Shown here piece after piece: positions 18,219 to 26,671 of a stretch of 64,000 nt of DNA; the stretch's first letter is position 1; each line of letters begins with the position of its first letter. The notes under the pieces were generated by a model. It saw only the letters and a list, made by a program, of their open reading frames with translations. It was not told the DNA's origin and made no database searches. The DNA lies in NCBI RefSeq assembly GCF_000245335.1, contig NZ_JH600279.1:124001-188000 (forward strand), given 5' to 3'. The stretch is from Bacillus mojavensis RO-H-1 = KCTC 3706 (GTDB lineage: Bacteria > Bacillota > Bacilli > Bacillales > Bacillaceae). A program made the position numbers and the translations under genes.

Positions 18219-19115
18219 TTATGCTTGCGCTTGGCGTTTTTTTGATGCTTCGTTAACCTGTTCATCCGCATGGTAGGAGGAACGGACAAGCGGACCGGCT
18301 TCACAGTGACTGAAGCCTTTTTGCATCGCGATTTCCTTCAATTCTGCAAATTCATCAGGATGATAATATTTTTGGACTTTTAAGTGCTTCTTCGACGGCT
18401 GCAGGTATTGGCCGATTGCCATAATATCAACATTGTTTGCCAAGAGGTCGTCCATCACTTCGATAATTTCTTCTTTCGTTTCACCGAGTCCGATCATGAT
18501 GCTTGATTTTGTGGGAATGTCTGGCTGCATTTCTTTCGCGCGGCGCAAAAATTCCAATGAACGGTCGTATGTCGCACGCGCGCGGACTCTTGGCGTCAGG
18601 CGGCGAACCGTTTCGATATTGTGATTCAGGATGTCAGGGCGCGTATCCATTAACGTTTTTAAGTTATCATAGTTTCCACCCATATCTGACGGAAGCACCT
18701 CAATAGTCGTAAATGGGCTTTTTCTGCGGATTGCACGGACAGTTTCCGCGAAGATACCCGCACCGCCGTCTTTTTGGTCATCACGCGCAACAGCTGTGAT
18801 AACCGCGTGTTTCAGATTCATCAGAGCGACGGAATCTGCTACGCGTTCCGGCTCTTGCAGGTCAAGCTCAGTCGGAAGGCCCGTTTTGACAGCGCAGAAA
18901 CGGCACGCTCTCGTACAAACAGATCCTAAAATCATAAATGTCGCTGTACGTCTCACTGCCCAGCATTCATGAATATTCGGACATTTTGCTTCTTCACATA
19001 CGGTGTGCAGATTGTTTTCCCGCATGAGTTTTTTGAGCCCTGTATAATTTTCATTTGTATTTAATTTGATTTTGAGCCATTCGGGCTTTCTGAGGTGTTC
19101 GTCTTTCTTTGCCAA
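18219..19115 (-). CDS. lipA: Lipoyl synthase
   Basis: This 298-residue radical-SAM enzyme should insert two sulfurs into octanoyl groups on lipoyl domains. The auxiliary cluster motif Cx4Cx5C is visible in [13 protein letters not shown] (about residues 40-51), the radical-SAM Cx3Cx2C in CTRACRFC (about 67-74), and the conserved C-terminal RSSYHAD serine ligand in [12 protein letters not shown]. It therefore depends on the Fe-S assembly genes elsewhere in the window. It is alone on its strand here, and is convergent with yutC. Confidence 0.96.
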   Translation of the reverse strand: MAKKDEHLRKPEWLKIKLNTNENYTGLKKLMRENNLHTVCEEAKCPNIHECWAVRRTATFMILGSVCTRACRFCAVKTGLPTELDLQEPERVADSVALMNLKHAVITAVARDDQKDGGAGIFAETVRAIRRKSPFTTIEVLPSDMGGNYDNLKTLMDTRPDILNHNIETVRRLTPRVRARATYDRSLEFLRRAKEMQPDIPTKSSIMIGLGETKEEIIEVMDDLLANNVDIMAIGQYLQPSKKHLKVQKYYHPDEFAELKEIAMQKGFSHCEAGPLVRSSYHADEQVNEASKKRQAQA

Positions 19116-19352
19116 TTCCCATCATCTCCAATATCCAATATACTCAATTTCTGACACGAAACATTCTGAAAACGAGATAGGTGCAGTTCTTTCATTTCTG
19201 CAACAAAAATAATGTTTTTCTAACTAAAGAAAGTCTTTTCTTTAGACACTTTAACATAGGAAAAATTTCTCGACAAGGGAAGATGATTACTGACATTTTC
19301 TCGCCGGGTTGCCGCAAACTATGTGTATTCAATATTGAAAGGAGATTATTTT

Positions 19353-20333
19353 GTGAAAGTTGTGTTATCTGCCCTTCTTCTCCTTTTGTTTGCATTTGAA
19401 CCTTTTGCGTCTGGAAAAGAGCTTTCAGATCCGGTGCTTTCTAAACGGATGGAATTATATCATAAAGTCGAAGCTGTGACGCAGATTCCTTGGTATGCGC
19501 TAGCCGCTGTTGATCAATACGAGGAGAATGTGCGGAGCAACAGAAAGGATCTGCCTGACAAAACGGGAATCATCAGCATCTATGTACCGGATGAAATCTG
19601 GAGCGGACCAGAAAACCCGAATCCGAAAGACGATGCACCGTTAAGCATAAAAGTGTTTGACGGAATCGGAATGGACGGTGACGGCGATGGGAAAGCCGAG
19701 GTCAGCAATGACGAAGACATTTTGTATACATTCGCACAATATCTGCTGTCGCACGGCACAGATGAGGAAAATATCCGCATCGGGCTCTGGAATTACTACC
19801 GCCGTGATCAAACAGTGGGAATCATATCCGAGTTCATGAAGCTGTTTAAGGCATACGGTCATATTGATTTGGGCGAGCATGCGTTTCCGCTTCCAATCAG
19901 AACGGATTACAGCTATCGGAGCACATGGGGGGACGCCCGCGGCTTTGGAGGAAGGCGGATTCATGAAGGAACGGATATCTTTGCCCATTATGGCCTTCCT
20001 GTGAAATCCACCTGTTACGGCGTCATTGAAATGAAAGGCTGGAACCGCTTTGGAGGATGGAGAATCGGCATCAGAGATATTAACAATACGTATCATTATT
20101 TCGCCCACCTCAATGGGTTTGCGAAAGGCATTAAACCAGGGCAGATCGTTGAGCCCGGCCAAGTGATCGGGTCAGTCGGCAGCTCAGGATACGGCCCGCC
20201 TGGCACAGCCGGAAAATTTCCGCCGCACCTGCACTATGGCATGTATAAGGATAATGGAAAAACGGAATGGTCGTTTGATCCTTATCCTCATTTGAGAGCG
20301 TGGGAGCGCTATGAGTACAAGAAAAAGAAATGA
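19353..20333 (+). CDS. lytH: LytH, sporulation L-Ala-D-Glu type M23 peptidase
   Basis: This 326-residue secreted or membrane-anchored peptidase should trim cortex peptidoglycan stems during sporulation. It has an N-terminal hydrophobic signal (VVLSALLLLLFAFEPFASG). The C-terminal M23 domain has the zinc ligands in HEGTDIF (His and Asp, near residue 208) and PHLHYGM (HxH, near residue 298). Between them lie YFAHLNGF and a glycine-rich loop. The frame is open from 19323, but a GTG at 19353 preceded by AAAGGAG gives the accepted length. It is monocistronic and convergent with yunB. Confidence 0.9.
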   Translation: MKVVLSALLLLLFAFEPFASGKELSDPVLSKRMELYHKVEAVTQIPWYALAAVDQYEENVRSNRKDLPDKTGIISIYVPDEIWSGPENPNPKDDAPLSIKVFDGIGMDGDGDGKAEVSNDEDILYTFAQYLLSHGTDEENIRIGLWNYYRRDQTVGIISEFMKLFKAYGHIDLGEHAFPLPIRTDYSYRSTWGDARGFGGRRIHEGTDIFAHYGLPVKSTCYGVIEMKGWNRFGGWRIGIRDINNTYHYFAHLNGFAKGIKPGQIVEPGQVIGSVGSSGYGPPGTAGKFPPHLHYGMYKDNGKTEWSFDPYPHLRAWERYEYKKKK

Positions 20334-20335
20334 CG

Positions 20336-20362
20336 AAAGCCGCCTCATGAAAAGGCGGCTTT
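20336..20362. terminator. Terminator lytH / yunB
   Basis: A perfect 10-bp stem (AAAGCCGCCT / AGGCGGCTTT) is followed by T-rich sequence on the plus strand. Confidence 0.87.
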
Positions 20363-21128
20363 ATTTTTTGTTTTTTTCATTTTTTGAATCATGGCTTTCT
20401 TCTTCTTTGCTGCTTGGAAGCTGGACAGAAGGCGTAACACCTGAACCGCCGCTTCCGTTATAAAATTGCGGGACTTCGCCCTGCACTGCTTTAATTGATA
20501 CAGGAACATTATTGGTGACCACGGCCGTTTTGCTTGCGAACGGGATGATGACCTTCACTTTAATTTCTACAAAGATGCTGATATCAATCAGTGCGTTATT
20601 AATGCCGTATGGCTTTATTTTTGTTTTGACGTCCGTAAAGGCGTCACCGATCAAATTGAACCGGACCGGAATTTTCGGGCCGAGGTTTCCAAGAAGGCTG
20701 TTTCCTGTCACCTGTCCCAATGGGATGTTAATCATAATATTTTCACTGGCACCGCTGTGTCCCGTGTGGGTTTCCATCTCTTTCAAATGAGACTGAAGCT
20801 GCTTTGTCACCTTTGTTTTCACACTGTTTATAACCTGTGTATTAAAATCGATTGTCGTTAAATTTCCGTTTTCATCAGAATTCATTTGAAACATATCTTT
20901 CATATTTTCGCTGTCAGACATATAATCCTCAATGGAATCCTGAATCACCTCTGTTGCCACACGCTTCGTTTCCATTTCACCGATGCTCATTAATACCGGT
21001 TTAATAGAGCCGTTGATCATCCAAAGGCTGACTGTTGTCGATATAATAAAAAATACGAGTGACAGCAACAGCACGTACCGGAAAGGCAAAGGTCCTCTCT
21101 TGCGAAGAGGGCCGCGATATCTTGGCAA
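20361..21128 (-). CDS. yunB: Sporulation protein YunB
   Basis: This 255-residue protein has a basic N-terminus (MPRYRGPLRKRGPLPFRY), one transmembrane segment around residues 18-40, and an extracytoplasmic domain with repeated beta-rich segments (IPVRFNLIGDAF, INNALIDISIFVEIKVKVIIPF). The C-terminal tail is polar and low-complexity. YunB is a mother-cell sporulation protein in Bacillus. The start is a TTG at 21128 behind a GGGGGG ribosome site. A sigma-E-like -10 and an RBS-sequestering hairpin lie directly upstream; see the regulatory entry. Molecular role unknown. Confidence 0.85.
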   Translation of the reverse strand: MPRYRGPLRKRGPLPFRYVLLLSLVFFIISTTVSLWMINGSIKPVLMSIGEMETKRVATEVIQDSIEDYMSDSENMKDMFQMNSDENGNLTTIDFNTQVINSVKTKVTKQLQSHLKEMETHTGHSGASENIMINIPLGQVTGNSLLGNLGPKIPVRFNLIGDAFTDVKTKIKPYGINNALIDISIFVEIKVKVIIPFASKTAVVTNNVPVSIKAVQGEVPQFYNGSGGSGVTPSVQLPSSKEEESHDSKNEKNKK

Positions 21129-21134
21129 GAAAAT

Positions 21135-21172
21135 CCCCCCTTACATATCACAATGTATGCTTGTAAGGGGGG
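21135..21172 (-). promoter_or_regulatory. Sigma-E-like -10 inside a hairpin that covers the yunB ribosome site
   Basis: Two 11-base arms, CCCCCCTTACA (21135-21145) and TGTAAGGGGGG (21162-21172), are perfect inverted repeats. On the minus-strand transcript, the downstream arm is the GGGGGG Shine-Dalgarno of yunB. The loop contains CATACATT (21152-21159, minus strand), a perfect match to a sigma-E -10. A transcript starting there would lack the upstream arm and leave the ribosome site free, whereas read-through from yunC would fold it shut. Confidence 0.6.
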
Positions 21173-21199
21173 ACATAGTAATAGCCGGGCCAATTTATT

Positions 21200-21505
21200 T
21201 TATTTCACCATTTTTAAAAGCGCTTCTCTGCCGCTCATGCCGGCATGAATGCCAAGATCCTCTGCGGCATAGGTGACGGATTCTAAAGGGGCGTCTAACA
21301 GCTGGTCAATTGTTCGTACACCAACCGCCCGTCCCGCCACAATTCCACGCTCCTTTAATTTTTCATTCAGCAGCGCCACATCAAGCGCGCCGCACATAAT
21401 ATATCCGTGATCATTGGAGACTGCCATGAAATTTGTTTTTGGAAGTTTTACTGTCACAGCTGTAAAAGGCTGTCCTTCTATCATAATCGGTGTCAGATTT
21501 ACCAC
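21200..21505 (-). CDS. yunC: DUF1805 family protein YunC
   Basis: This 101-residue soluble protein reads MVNLTPIMIEGQPFTAVTVKLPKTNF at its start and contains the conserved GYIMCGALDVALLNEKLKER and VGVRTIDQLLDAP blocks of DUF1805. Function is unknown; the fold is a small alpha/beta domain in related proteins. A TTG three codons upstream also fits the frame, but the GTG at 21505 has better spacing to GGGAG. It follows yunD on the same strand with a 65-base gap. No terminator separates it from yunB. Confidence 0.82.
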   Translation of the reverse strand: MVNLTPIMIEGQPFTAVTVKLPKTNFMAVSNDHGYIMCGALDVALLNEKLKERGIVAGRAVGVRTIDQLLDAPLESVTYAAEDLGIHAGMSGREALLKMVK

Positions 21506-21570
21506 GTCAACCAACTCCCTTCATTTATCACTTTATGATGAAGGGCACGGCTTGTTGTGGGCTGACTTCC

Positions 21571-22959
21571 TTATTGTGCAAGCTTCCAGGCAAGCAGATC
21601 CCGCAAAAATTCCGGCATAAAATATTCTTTTTCTGCGGCGTCGCGGATGATCGGAAACATCCTGCCGAGCGTAAACATGTCGAGAACCGCAACGGAGTAT
21701 TGTTTATGTTTTTCAATCTCTTCCCCGTTCAGCGTGATCCGTGTGACATGCGTGATTCCGTCATCCAAGCGTTTCGTTTCGACATCGACACCCGCGTACA
21801 CCATTTTCCCCATCACTTCTCCCCGGAAGCCCAATCCTTTAATTCGAAGCTGCTCCACCTGTTCTGAAGCAGCATGGAGAATCGTTTCTTTCAGTTCCTC
21901 TCCCGTCAGGCGGACAGTAACCGGGTTGATGGGGTGAGGACAGATGCGGTGCAGGTCAAGCTTCGTCACCGGGCCGGCTTTAAGCGGTCCGAGGATGACG
22001 CCGGAATTCACCATGCTGATGTCGGCTCCGCACCATTCCTTTAACGCATATGCCAAAAGTAAAGGCAGCTCGGATTCTTCAAACCACTTGACTTCAGCAT
22101 CTTGCGCAAGCTCCGCAACGGCAACGGACAGCTTTTCCTCGGCTTCACGTTCTTTTTCCTCAAGAAATGCTTTGGTTTCCGCCGATTCCCCTGTCCATTC
22201 CGCCACATTTTGAACAGACGCTGTTTTGCTGATGATTTTTCGCTTTTCGCTGTCAAACGTGATGTCTACACAGCCGACATAGTTTCCGTATTTCTCAGCG
22301 CTGGCAAGCAATACACCGTTGACCATCTGTCCATTTTCAAGCAGGTGGTGAGTATGAGACTCGAGGATTACGTCAATCTCCGGAACTGCTTCAGCAACCG
22401 CTTGATCGTCAAGAATTCCCAAATGCGACAGGAGAACGATGATATCAGCCTGCCCTTTCACTTCCTGTATGGTTTCTTTTATACTTTCGAGCGCATCAGT
22501 AACAGTCCATTCCAGCTTGTCATAGACGGGATAATAAGGCACCGTTACGCCTAACAAAGCGATGGTCATGCCGTTTCCCAATGTTTTGATATGGTAAGGA
22601 ACCGCCCAGGACGGGCGGTTTCCGTTTTTGTCATACAGATTAGAGACGATAACGGGAAACTCGGCATGATCATATAAAGAAGCAAGCTCTTCATGAGGAA
22701 GCGTAATTCCCTCGTTATTGCCGATAGCCGCTCCATCAATTTGAAGACGGTTTAAGAGGTCTACATTCGCTTTTCCGAATGTTGCCTCAGTCACAAAATG
22801 AAAACGATCAATATGATCACCAATATCAAAAACGAGCGTCTCTTCGCTGTGCAGCTGATGTTCTTTTCTTTTATGCTCAATATAATCTGTTATTTTTGGC
22901 CAATTTTCAAAATGGCTGTGCAAATCATTTGTGTGATATAAGCGGAGCTTCTCTTTCAT
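21571..22959 (-). CDS. yunD: 5'-nucleotidase/calcineurin-like metallophosphoesterase YunD
   Basis: This 462-residue protein has an N-terminal metallophosphatase domain: metal ligands in YHTNDLHSH, FDIGDHIDR, LLSHLG and ESHTHH. The canonical GNHE motif reads GNNE here. A C-terminal 5'-nucleotidase domain (INPVTVRLTGEELKETILHA, YSVAVLDMFTLGRM) follows. It lacks a signal peptide, so unlike secreted 5'-nucleotidases it should be cytoplasmic. The frame is open to 22998, but the ATG at 22959 with an AGGAGAG site gives MKEKLRLYHTND and avoids overlap with yunE. Confidence 0.87.
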   Translation of the reverse strand: MKEKLRLYHTNDLHSHFENWPKITDYIEHKRKEHQLHSEETLVFDIGDHIDRFHFVTEATFGKANVDLLNRLQIDGAAIGNNEGITLPHEELASLYDHAEFPVIVSNLYDKNGNRPSWAVPYHIKTLGNGMTIALLGVTVPYYPVYDKLEWTVTDALESIKETIQEVKGQADIIVLLSHLGILDDQAVAEAVPEIDVILESHTHHLLENGQMVNGVLLASAEKYGNYVGCVDITFDSEKRKIISKTASVQNVAEWTGESAETKAFLEEKEREAEEKLSVAVAELAQDAEVKWFEESELPLLLAYALKEWCGADISMVNSGVILGPLKAGPVTKLDLHRICPHPINPVTVRLTGEELKETILHAASEQVEQLRIKGLGFRGEVMGKMVYAGVDVETKRLDDGITHVTRITLNGEEIEKHKQYSVAVLDMFTLGRMFPIIRDAAEKEYFMPEFLRDLLAWKLAQ

Positions 22960-22978
22960 ACCATTCTCTCCTAATCGT

Positions 22979-23800
22979 TCAGCTGAAAATGCCTTCATAA
23001 ATGAGCTGGCAGCCGATCAAAATTAATACGATCCGCATGATCATGACGATCGTTTTCGTCTGCATTTTTCGGTTGATGGCGGCTCCAAGCTTTCCGCCGA
23101 ACCAAGCGCCGGGCACAAGCGCGAGGGCATACAGCCAATTCACATGCCAGGACATAATATGTGATACAGATCCTGTCATAGAAGACAGGAAAATAATGAA
23201 CATGGACGTTGCCACCGCAACCTTTGGCGGGAACAGGAATAACAGCATCATGGCCGGAACCATCAGCGAGCCGCCGCCTATTCCAAAGAGCCCGCCTAAA
23301 AAGCCGACAACAAAGGCGATGGCAATCCCGACAGACGCCTGATACGAGTAAGTATAGGGCTCTCCGGCATCATCATGAAAAGTCCGTATTATTCCTCTGT
23401 GCTCTTTGTTTACCGGCCGCGCCTTCGCTTTCAGCATTAAGGATAATGAAATAAGAATCATAAATATGCCAAACCAAATGGAAAACGAGCTGGAATTAAA
23501 AAGCTTTGATACATAGGCCCCGATTATGCTGCCGGGACCTGAACCGATAAAGAAAATGAGCCCGCTTTTATAATCAACCGTTTTATATTTAATATAAGCC
23601 AAAGTTGAGGAAAGACCCGTAAAAATAATGACCAGAAGCGAAGTACCGATGGCGACCTGCGGCGTCACATCCTGAAAATACGGCGTCACCGCGCTTAAAA
23701 ACATCATGGCCGGAACGATGACAATCCCGCCGCCGAGTCCAATCAAACTTCCTACCGTACCCGCAATAAATCCCAGTACGACCAAAATCACAAACGACAT
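22979..23800 (-). CDS. yunE: TSUP (TauE/SafE) family membrane transporter YunE
   Basis: This 273-residue polytopic membrane protein has about eight hydrophobic helices and the two internal glycine-rich repeats of the TauE/SafE family: GSLIGLGGGIVIVPAMMFL near residue 18 and GGLFGIGGGSLMVPAMMLL near residue 170. Members export or import sulfur-containing anions such as sulfite or sulfoacetate; the substrate here is unknown. The ATG at 23800, just after a TTG in the same frame, was chosen. It lies between yunF and yunD on one strand with short gaps. Confidence 0.88.
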   Translation of the reverse strand: MSFVILVVLGFIAGTVGSLIGLGGGIVIVPAMMFLSAVTPYFQDVTPQVAIGTSLLVIIFTGLSSTLAYIKYKTVDYKSGLIFFIGSGPGSIIGAYVSKLFNSSSFSIWFGIFMILISLSLMLKAKARPVNKEHRGIIRTFHDDAGEPYTYSYQASVGIAIAFVVGFLGGLFGIGGGSLMVPAMMLLFLFPPKVAVATSMFIIFLSSMTGSVSHIMSWHVNWLYALALVPGAWFGGKLGAAINRKMQTKTIVMIMRIVLILIGCQLIYEGIFS

Positions 23801-23817
23801 CAATCAAAACCTCTTTT

Positions 23818-24666
23818 CTAAAATAAACCGAGCTGTCTCGGAGAAAGTCCGGAGTACTCGATATCAAGCAGTTCAAGCATTTGCTTGCCGTTATCCGCGG
23901 CGTCTCCGCCGGAATTGTTGTTGAAGAGGACAAATACATCTTTACATTGCTGCTGCAATGCGTTCAGATGCTTTTTCCAGTCTTCCAGCTCCTGTTTGTT
24001 ATAGCGGTATAAATATCTGACCTCACGCCAGTTTTTCCCGCCATCGGGCTTCATCCAGCCCTGCTTATTGCGTCCGTGAAACCTGACGAGCGTTTTGTTT
24101 TCATCGGTCGCCCGCAAAACAGTCGGAACGCTTCCCTCGCCGATTTGCGGTTCGTCACAGACACTGTGAATCCAGCCTTCCGCTTTCATAAAGGAAAGCG
24201 TCTGCTCATAAAATGGCGGGGAAAACCAGGAGCGGTTTCTGAACTCAAGCGCGCAAGGAATATCACCCATTTGATTTTTGCACCATCTTAAATAAGCGAC
24301 ATTTTCTTTCTTGCAGTCAAACCACGGCGGAAATTGAAACAGCACCATGGCGAGCTTATTGCTATGTAAATATGGCGTTAAGGACAGCTTAAAAGCATCA
24401 AACATCTCCTCTTTCGAGTCAAACGGAATGTCGCCGCGCTGATGCCCCGTCATGCCCTGGTACGCTTTAATGATAAATTGGAAGGTTTCCGGTGTTTCCT
24501 TCACCCACTTTTCATTGTTGCGCGCCGGCTGAATCGCGTAAAAGCTCGCGTCTACTTCCACGATCGGAAAATGGGAGGAATAGGCCTGCAATTTTTTCTG
24601 GCTGGGCGTTTTCGGCGGATAAATGCTGTCATGATCCCCCCATCCCGTCAGTCCGATATAAATCAC
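23818..24666 (-). CDS. yunF: DUF72 family protein YunF
   Basis: This 282-residue TIM-barrel-like protein begins with IYIGLTGWGDHDSIYP, then has the family blocks FYAIQPARNNEKW, LFQFPPWFDC, CALEFRNRSWF and LVRFHGRNKQGWM, ending with VLFNNNSGGDAADNG. The charged residues at strand ends look like an enzyme site, but the reaction is unknown. An ATG at 24672 is too close to its GAGGTGA ribosome site; the GTG at 24666 has proper spacing and gives the usual length. It is probably co-transcribed with yunE and yunD. Confidence 0.85.
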   Translation of the reverse strand: MIYIGLTGWGDHDSIYPPKTPSQKKLQAYSSHFPIVEVDASFYAIQPARNNEKWVKETPETFQFIIKAYQGMTGHQRGDIPFDSKEEMFDAFKLSLTPYLHSNKLAMVLFQFPPWFDCKKENVAYLRWCKNQMGDIPCALEFRNRSWFSPPFYEQTLSFMKAEGWIHSVCDEPQIGEGSVPTVLRATDENKTLVRFHGRNKQGWMKPDGGKNWREVRYLYRYNKQELEDWKKHLNALQQQCKDVFVLFNNNSGGDAADNGKQMLELLDIEYSGLSPRQLGLF

Positions 24667-24703
24667 AATCATTCACCTCTCTTCCAGTTTATCACACGCG
24701 TTT

Positions 24704-25054
24704 TCAGGTTTCCTCGGAAATGCTGTTCATATTGCGGAAAAACGCTGAGCGCAGATGCTGATATTGTTCCTCATTGGTATCCAAAAACGCCTCCTCTCTT
24801 GAGGAAGGGATATTTTGGTACACAATAGGCTCCTGAAACTGTTCACTCGTAAAGTCATACACAGCCCCATTTATGCTGTTATAAAAGTGCCAGCTCTCAC
24901 CGACCTTTGTTTTGAAAATATCGCCCCCGAATTGCTCCTGTACCACCAATGCCGTCACGCCGCATTGGCCGCATGCCGGGCATTCTTTCGTCCATTTAGA
25001 ACTCGTATGCAGCGACCATGATTGGTTTAGTATGTGTTTGACGTGTTCCATCAT
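24704..25054 (-). CDS. yunG: Conserved protein YunG with a Cys-rich motif
   Basis: This 116-residue protein has the motif CPACGQCGVTALVVQEQFGGDIF near residue 24, three cysteines that could bind metal, followed by ESWHFYNSINGAVYDFTSEQF. This looks like a small enzyme-like or transglutaminase-related domain with Cys and His, but I do not know its function. The frame is open for another 400 bases upstream, into pucH; the ATG at 25054 with AAAGGGG in front is the sensible start. It lies downstream of pucH, past the pucH terminator. Confidence 0.8.
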   Translation of the reverse strand: MMEHVKHILNQSWSLHTSSKWTKECPACGQCGVTALVVQEQFGGDIFKTKVGESWHFYNSINGAVYDFTSEQFQEPIVYQNIPSSREEAFLDTNEEQYQHLRSAFFRNMNSISEET

Positions 25055-25121
25055 CGCAGCCCCCTTTTTAAAAAGATACCACGATGCTTGATTTTTAAAA
25101 ACCAAAGTCACTGACATAAAA

Positions 25122-25150
25122 AAACCCGCAGATTTCAATCTGCCGGGTTT
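25122..25150 (-). terminator. Terminator of pucH
   Basis: Arms AAACCCG-CAGATT and AATCTG-C-CGGGTTT form a strong stem with a 2-base loop, overlapping the pucH stop codon. The U-run falls on the minus-strand side. Confidence 0.85.
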
Positions 25151-26492
25151 ACGAAGGAACGACCAGCGCTCCCTCAATTCCGCTGTCTGCTTTCTCCCCA
25201 TCACTGTACACGCACCGTCCTCTGCTGTAGGTGGATGAGATGCGGCAGGGGAAGGTATGTCCTTCATAAATGCTCTGCTTATGCTTTGCAAACATCGTCT
25301 CTGTTGTGACTGTGTACGGCTCCATGCTGACGAGAACGACATCCGCGTCCCGTCCCTCTTCAAGCCTCCCTTTTTGCTGAAGGCCGAATCGCTTCGCGGG
25401 TGCCCCCGCTGTCCATTCAGCAATGGTTTCAAATGGAATATCCCGCTCAAGGGCCAGTTCAAGCATGGCCAATAAAGTAAACTGCCCGCCGCTGATTCCG
25501 CCCCATGACAAAAACATATTATCCTCCCGCTTCAGAGAAGGACGGCAGGGGGAGTGGTCCGAGGACACCATGTCAATATCCCCCGCGATCAGCATATCAA
25601 TTAACGCCTCTTTTGATGGCTGCGATCTGAGCGGAGGGGCGCATTTTGCGACAGAGCCCTTTTCCCTTAAATCGTCATGGCTGAACAAAACATAATGCGG
25701 GCATGTTTCGACCGAAACATCAAGCCCTTCCCGTTTCGCCTCTCTGATCAGCCGGACCGCTATCGCCGTGCTGATATGGACAAAATGAACTGAACAGCCT
25801 GTCACCTTCGCATACTGAATCGTGCGATACACTGCTTCAGCTTCGGCTTCTTCCGGGCGGGAGGCCGCGTATGCATCCGCATTCACTTTCCCTTTATTCG
25901 CCCATTCCATCTGCAAAAAGCTTGTGATCGCATCGCTTTCTGCGTGAAGAGCAAGGATTTTTCCTGCGGCCGCGATTTCTTTCATGCCTTTAAGCAAGGT
26001 CCGTTCATCAACAGAGCGAAACTCCTCTGTGCCTGATTTTGATAAAAATGCTTTAAATCCTATCGCACCCGCTTCAGCCATTGGATGTATGTCATCAATA
26101 TGACCGGGCACAAGGCCGCCCCATAACGCAAAATCCACCGCCGATTTTCGCCTGCCGATTTCAGCTTTTGCGAGAAGGTTTTCAGCCGTCACCGTGGATG
26201 GAATGCAGTTCAGCGGCATATCAAAATAAGTGGTGCAGCCGCCTGCAGCCATCATCCGCGAGCCCGTTTCAAACCCTTCCCAATCCTCTCTGCCGGGTTC
26301 GTTGAAATGAACATGACAATCGACCGCACCCGGAAAAACATATTGACCGCTAGCCTCCACAACCGGTGCCCCCTCTGCTTCAATTGCAGAACCGATCTTG
26401 GCAATGATCCCGTTTTTCATTGCAATATCAGCTTCTTTAACACCATCCGGCGTGACTGCCTTCGCTCCTTTTATCACCAAATCGTAAGCCAT
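25149..26492 (-). CDS. pucH: Allantoinase
   Basis: This 447-residue amidohydrolase should open allantoin to allantoate in purine catabolism. The metal ligands are in [10 protein letters not shown] (HxH, about residue 59), the carbamylated Lys in [10 protein letters not shown], further His in LHAESDAI and VHFVHIST, and the Asp in [10 protein letters not shown]. An AGGGGAGGG ribosome site precedes the ATG. It is divergent from pucR, and a perfect PucR box lies between them, so it should be controlled by PucR and by nitrogen supply. Confidence 0.95.
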   Translation of the reverse strand: MAYDLVIKGAKAVTPDGVKEADIAMKNGIIAKIGSAIEAEGAPVVEASGQYVFPGAVDCHVHFNEPGREDWEGFETGSRMMAAGGCTTYFDMPLNCIPSTVTAENLLAKAEIGRRKSAVDFALWGGLVPGHIDDIHPMAEAGAIGFKAFLSKSGTEEFRSVDERTLLKGMKEIAAAGKILALHAESDAITSFLQMEWANKGKVNADAYAASRPEEAEAEAVYRTIQYAKVTGCSVHFVHISTAIAVRLIREAKREGLDVSVETCPHYVLFSHDDLREKGSVAKCAPPLRSQPSKEALIDMLIAGDIDMVSSDHSPCRPSLKREDNMFLSWGGISGGQFTLLAMLELALERDIPFETIAEWTAGAPAKRFGLQQKGRLEEGRDADVVLVSMEPYTVTTETMFAKHKQSIYEGHTFPCRISSTYSRGRCVYSDGEKADSGIEGALVVPS

Positions 26493-26630
26493 ACTGATCC
26501 CTCCCCTGTATGATGATGAATTTTTATGTCAGTTTATGTAACACATTCAGTCTATTTTCAACATTTTACTGTTACTATGATCGTATTACATCAGCAAAAC
26601 AGCTAGAATTAATAATGAAATTTATTCATC

Positions 26631-26643
26631 TTAACCAATGATT
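26631..26643 (-). promoter_or_regulatory. PucR box between pucH and pucR
   Basis: Read on the minus strand the site is AATCATTGGTTAA, a full match to the published PucR consensus WWWCNTTGGTTAA as I remember it. It lies between the divergent pucH and pucR genes. Confidence 0.75.
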
Positions 26644-26671
26644 ATTTTTTGCAAGAAAAGGAGATTGAGCT

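Noticed and set aside
25055..25462. Long N-terminal extension of yunG
   Set aside because: It overlaps pucH on the same strand in another frame and reads like shadow sequence; a good start and ribosome site occur at 25054.
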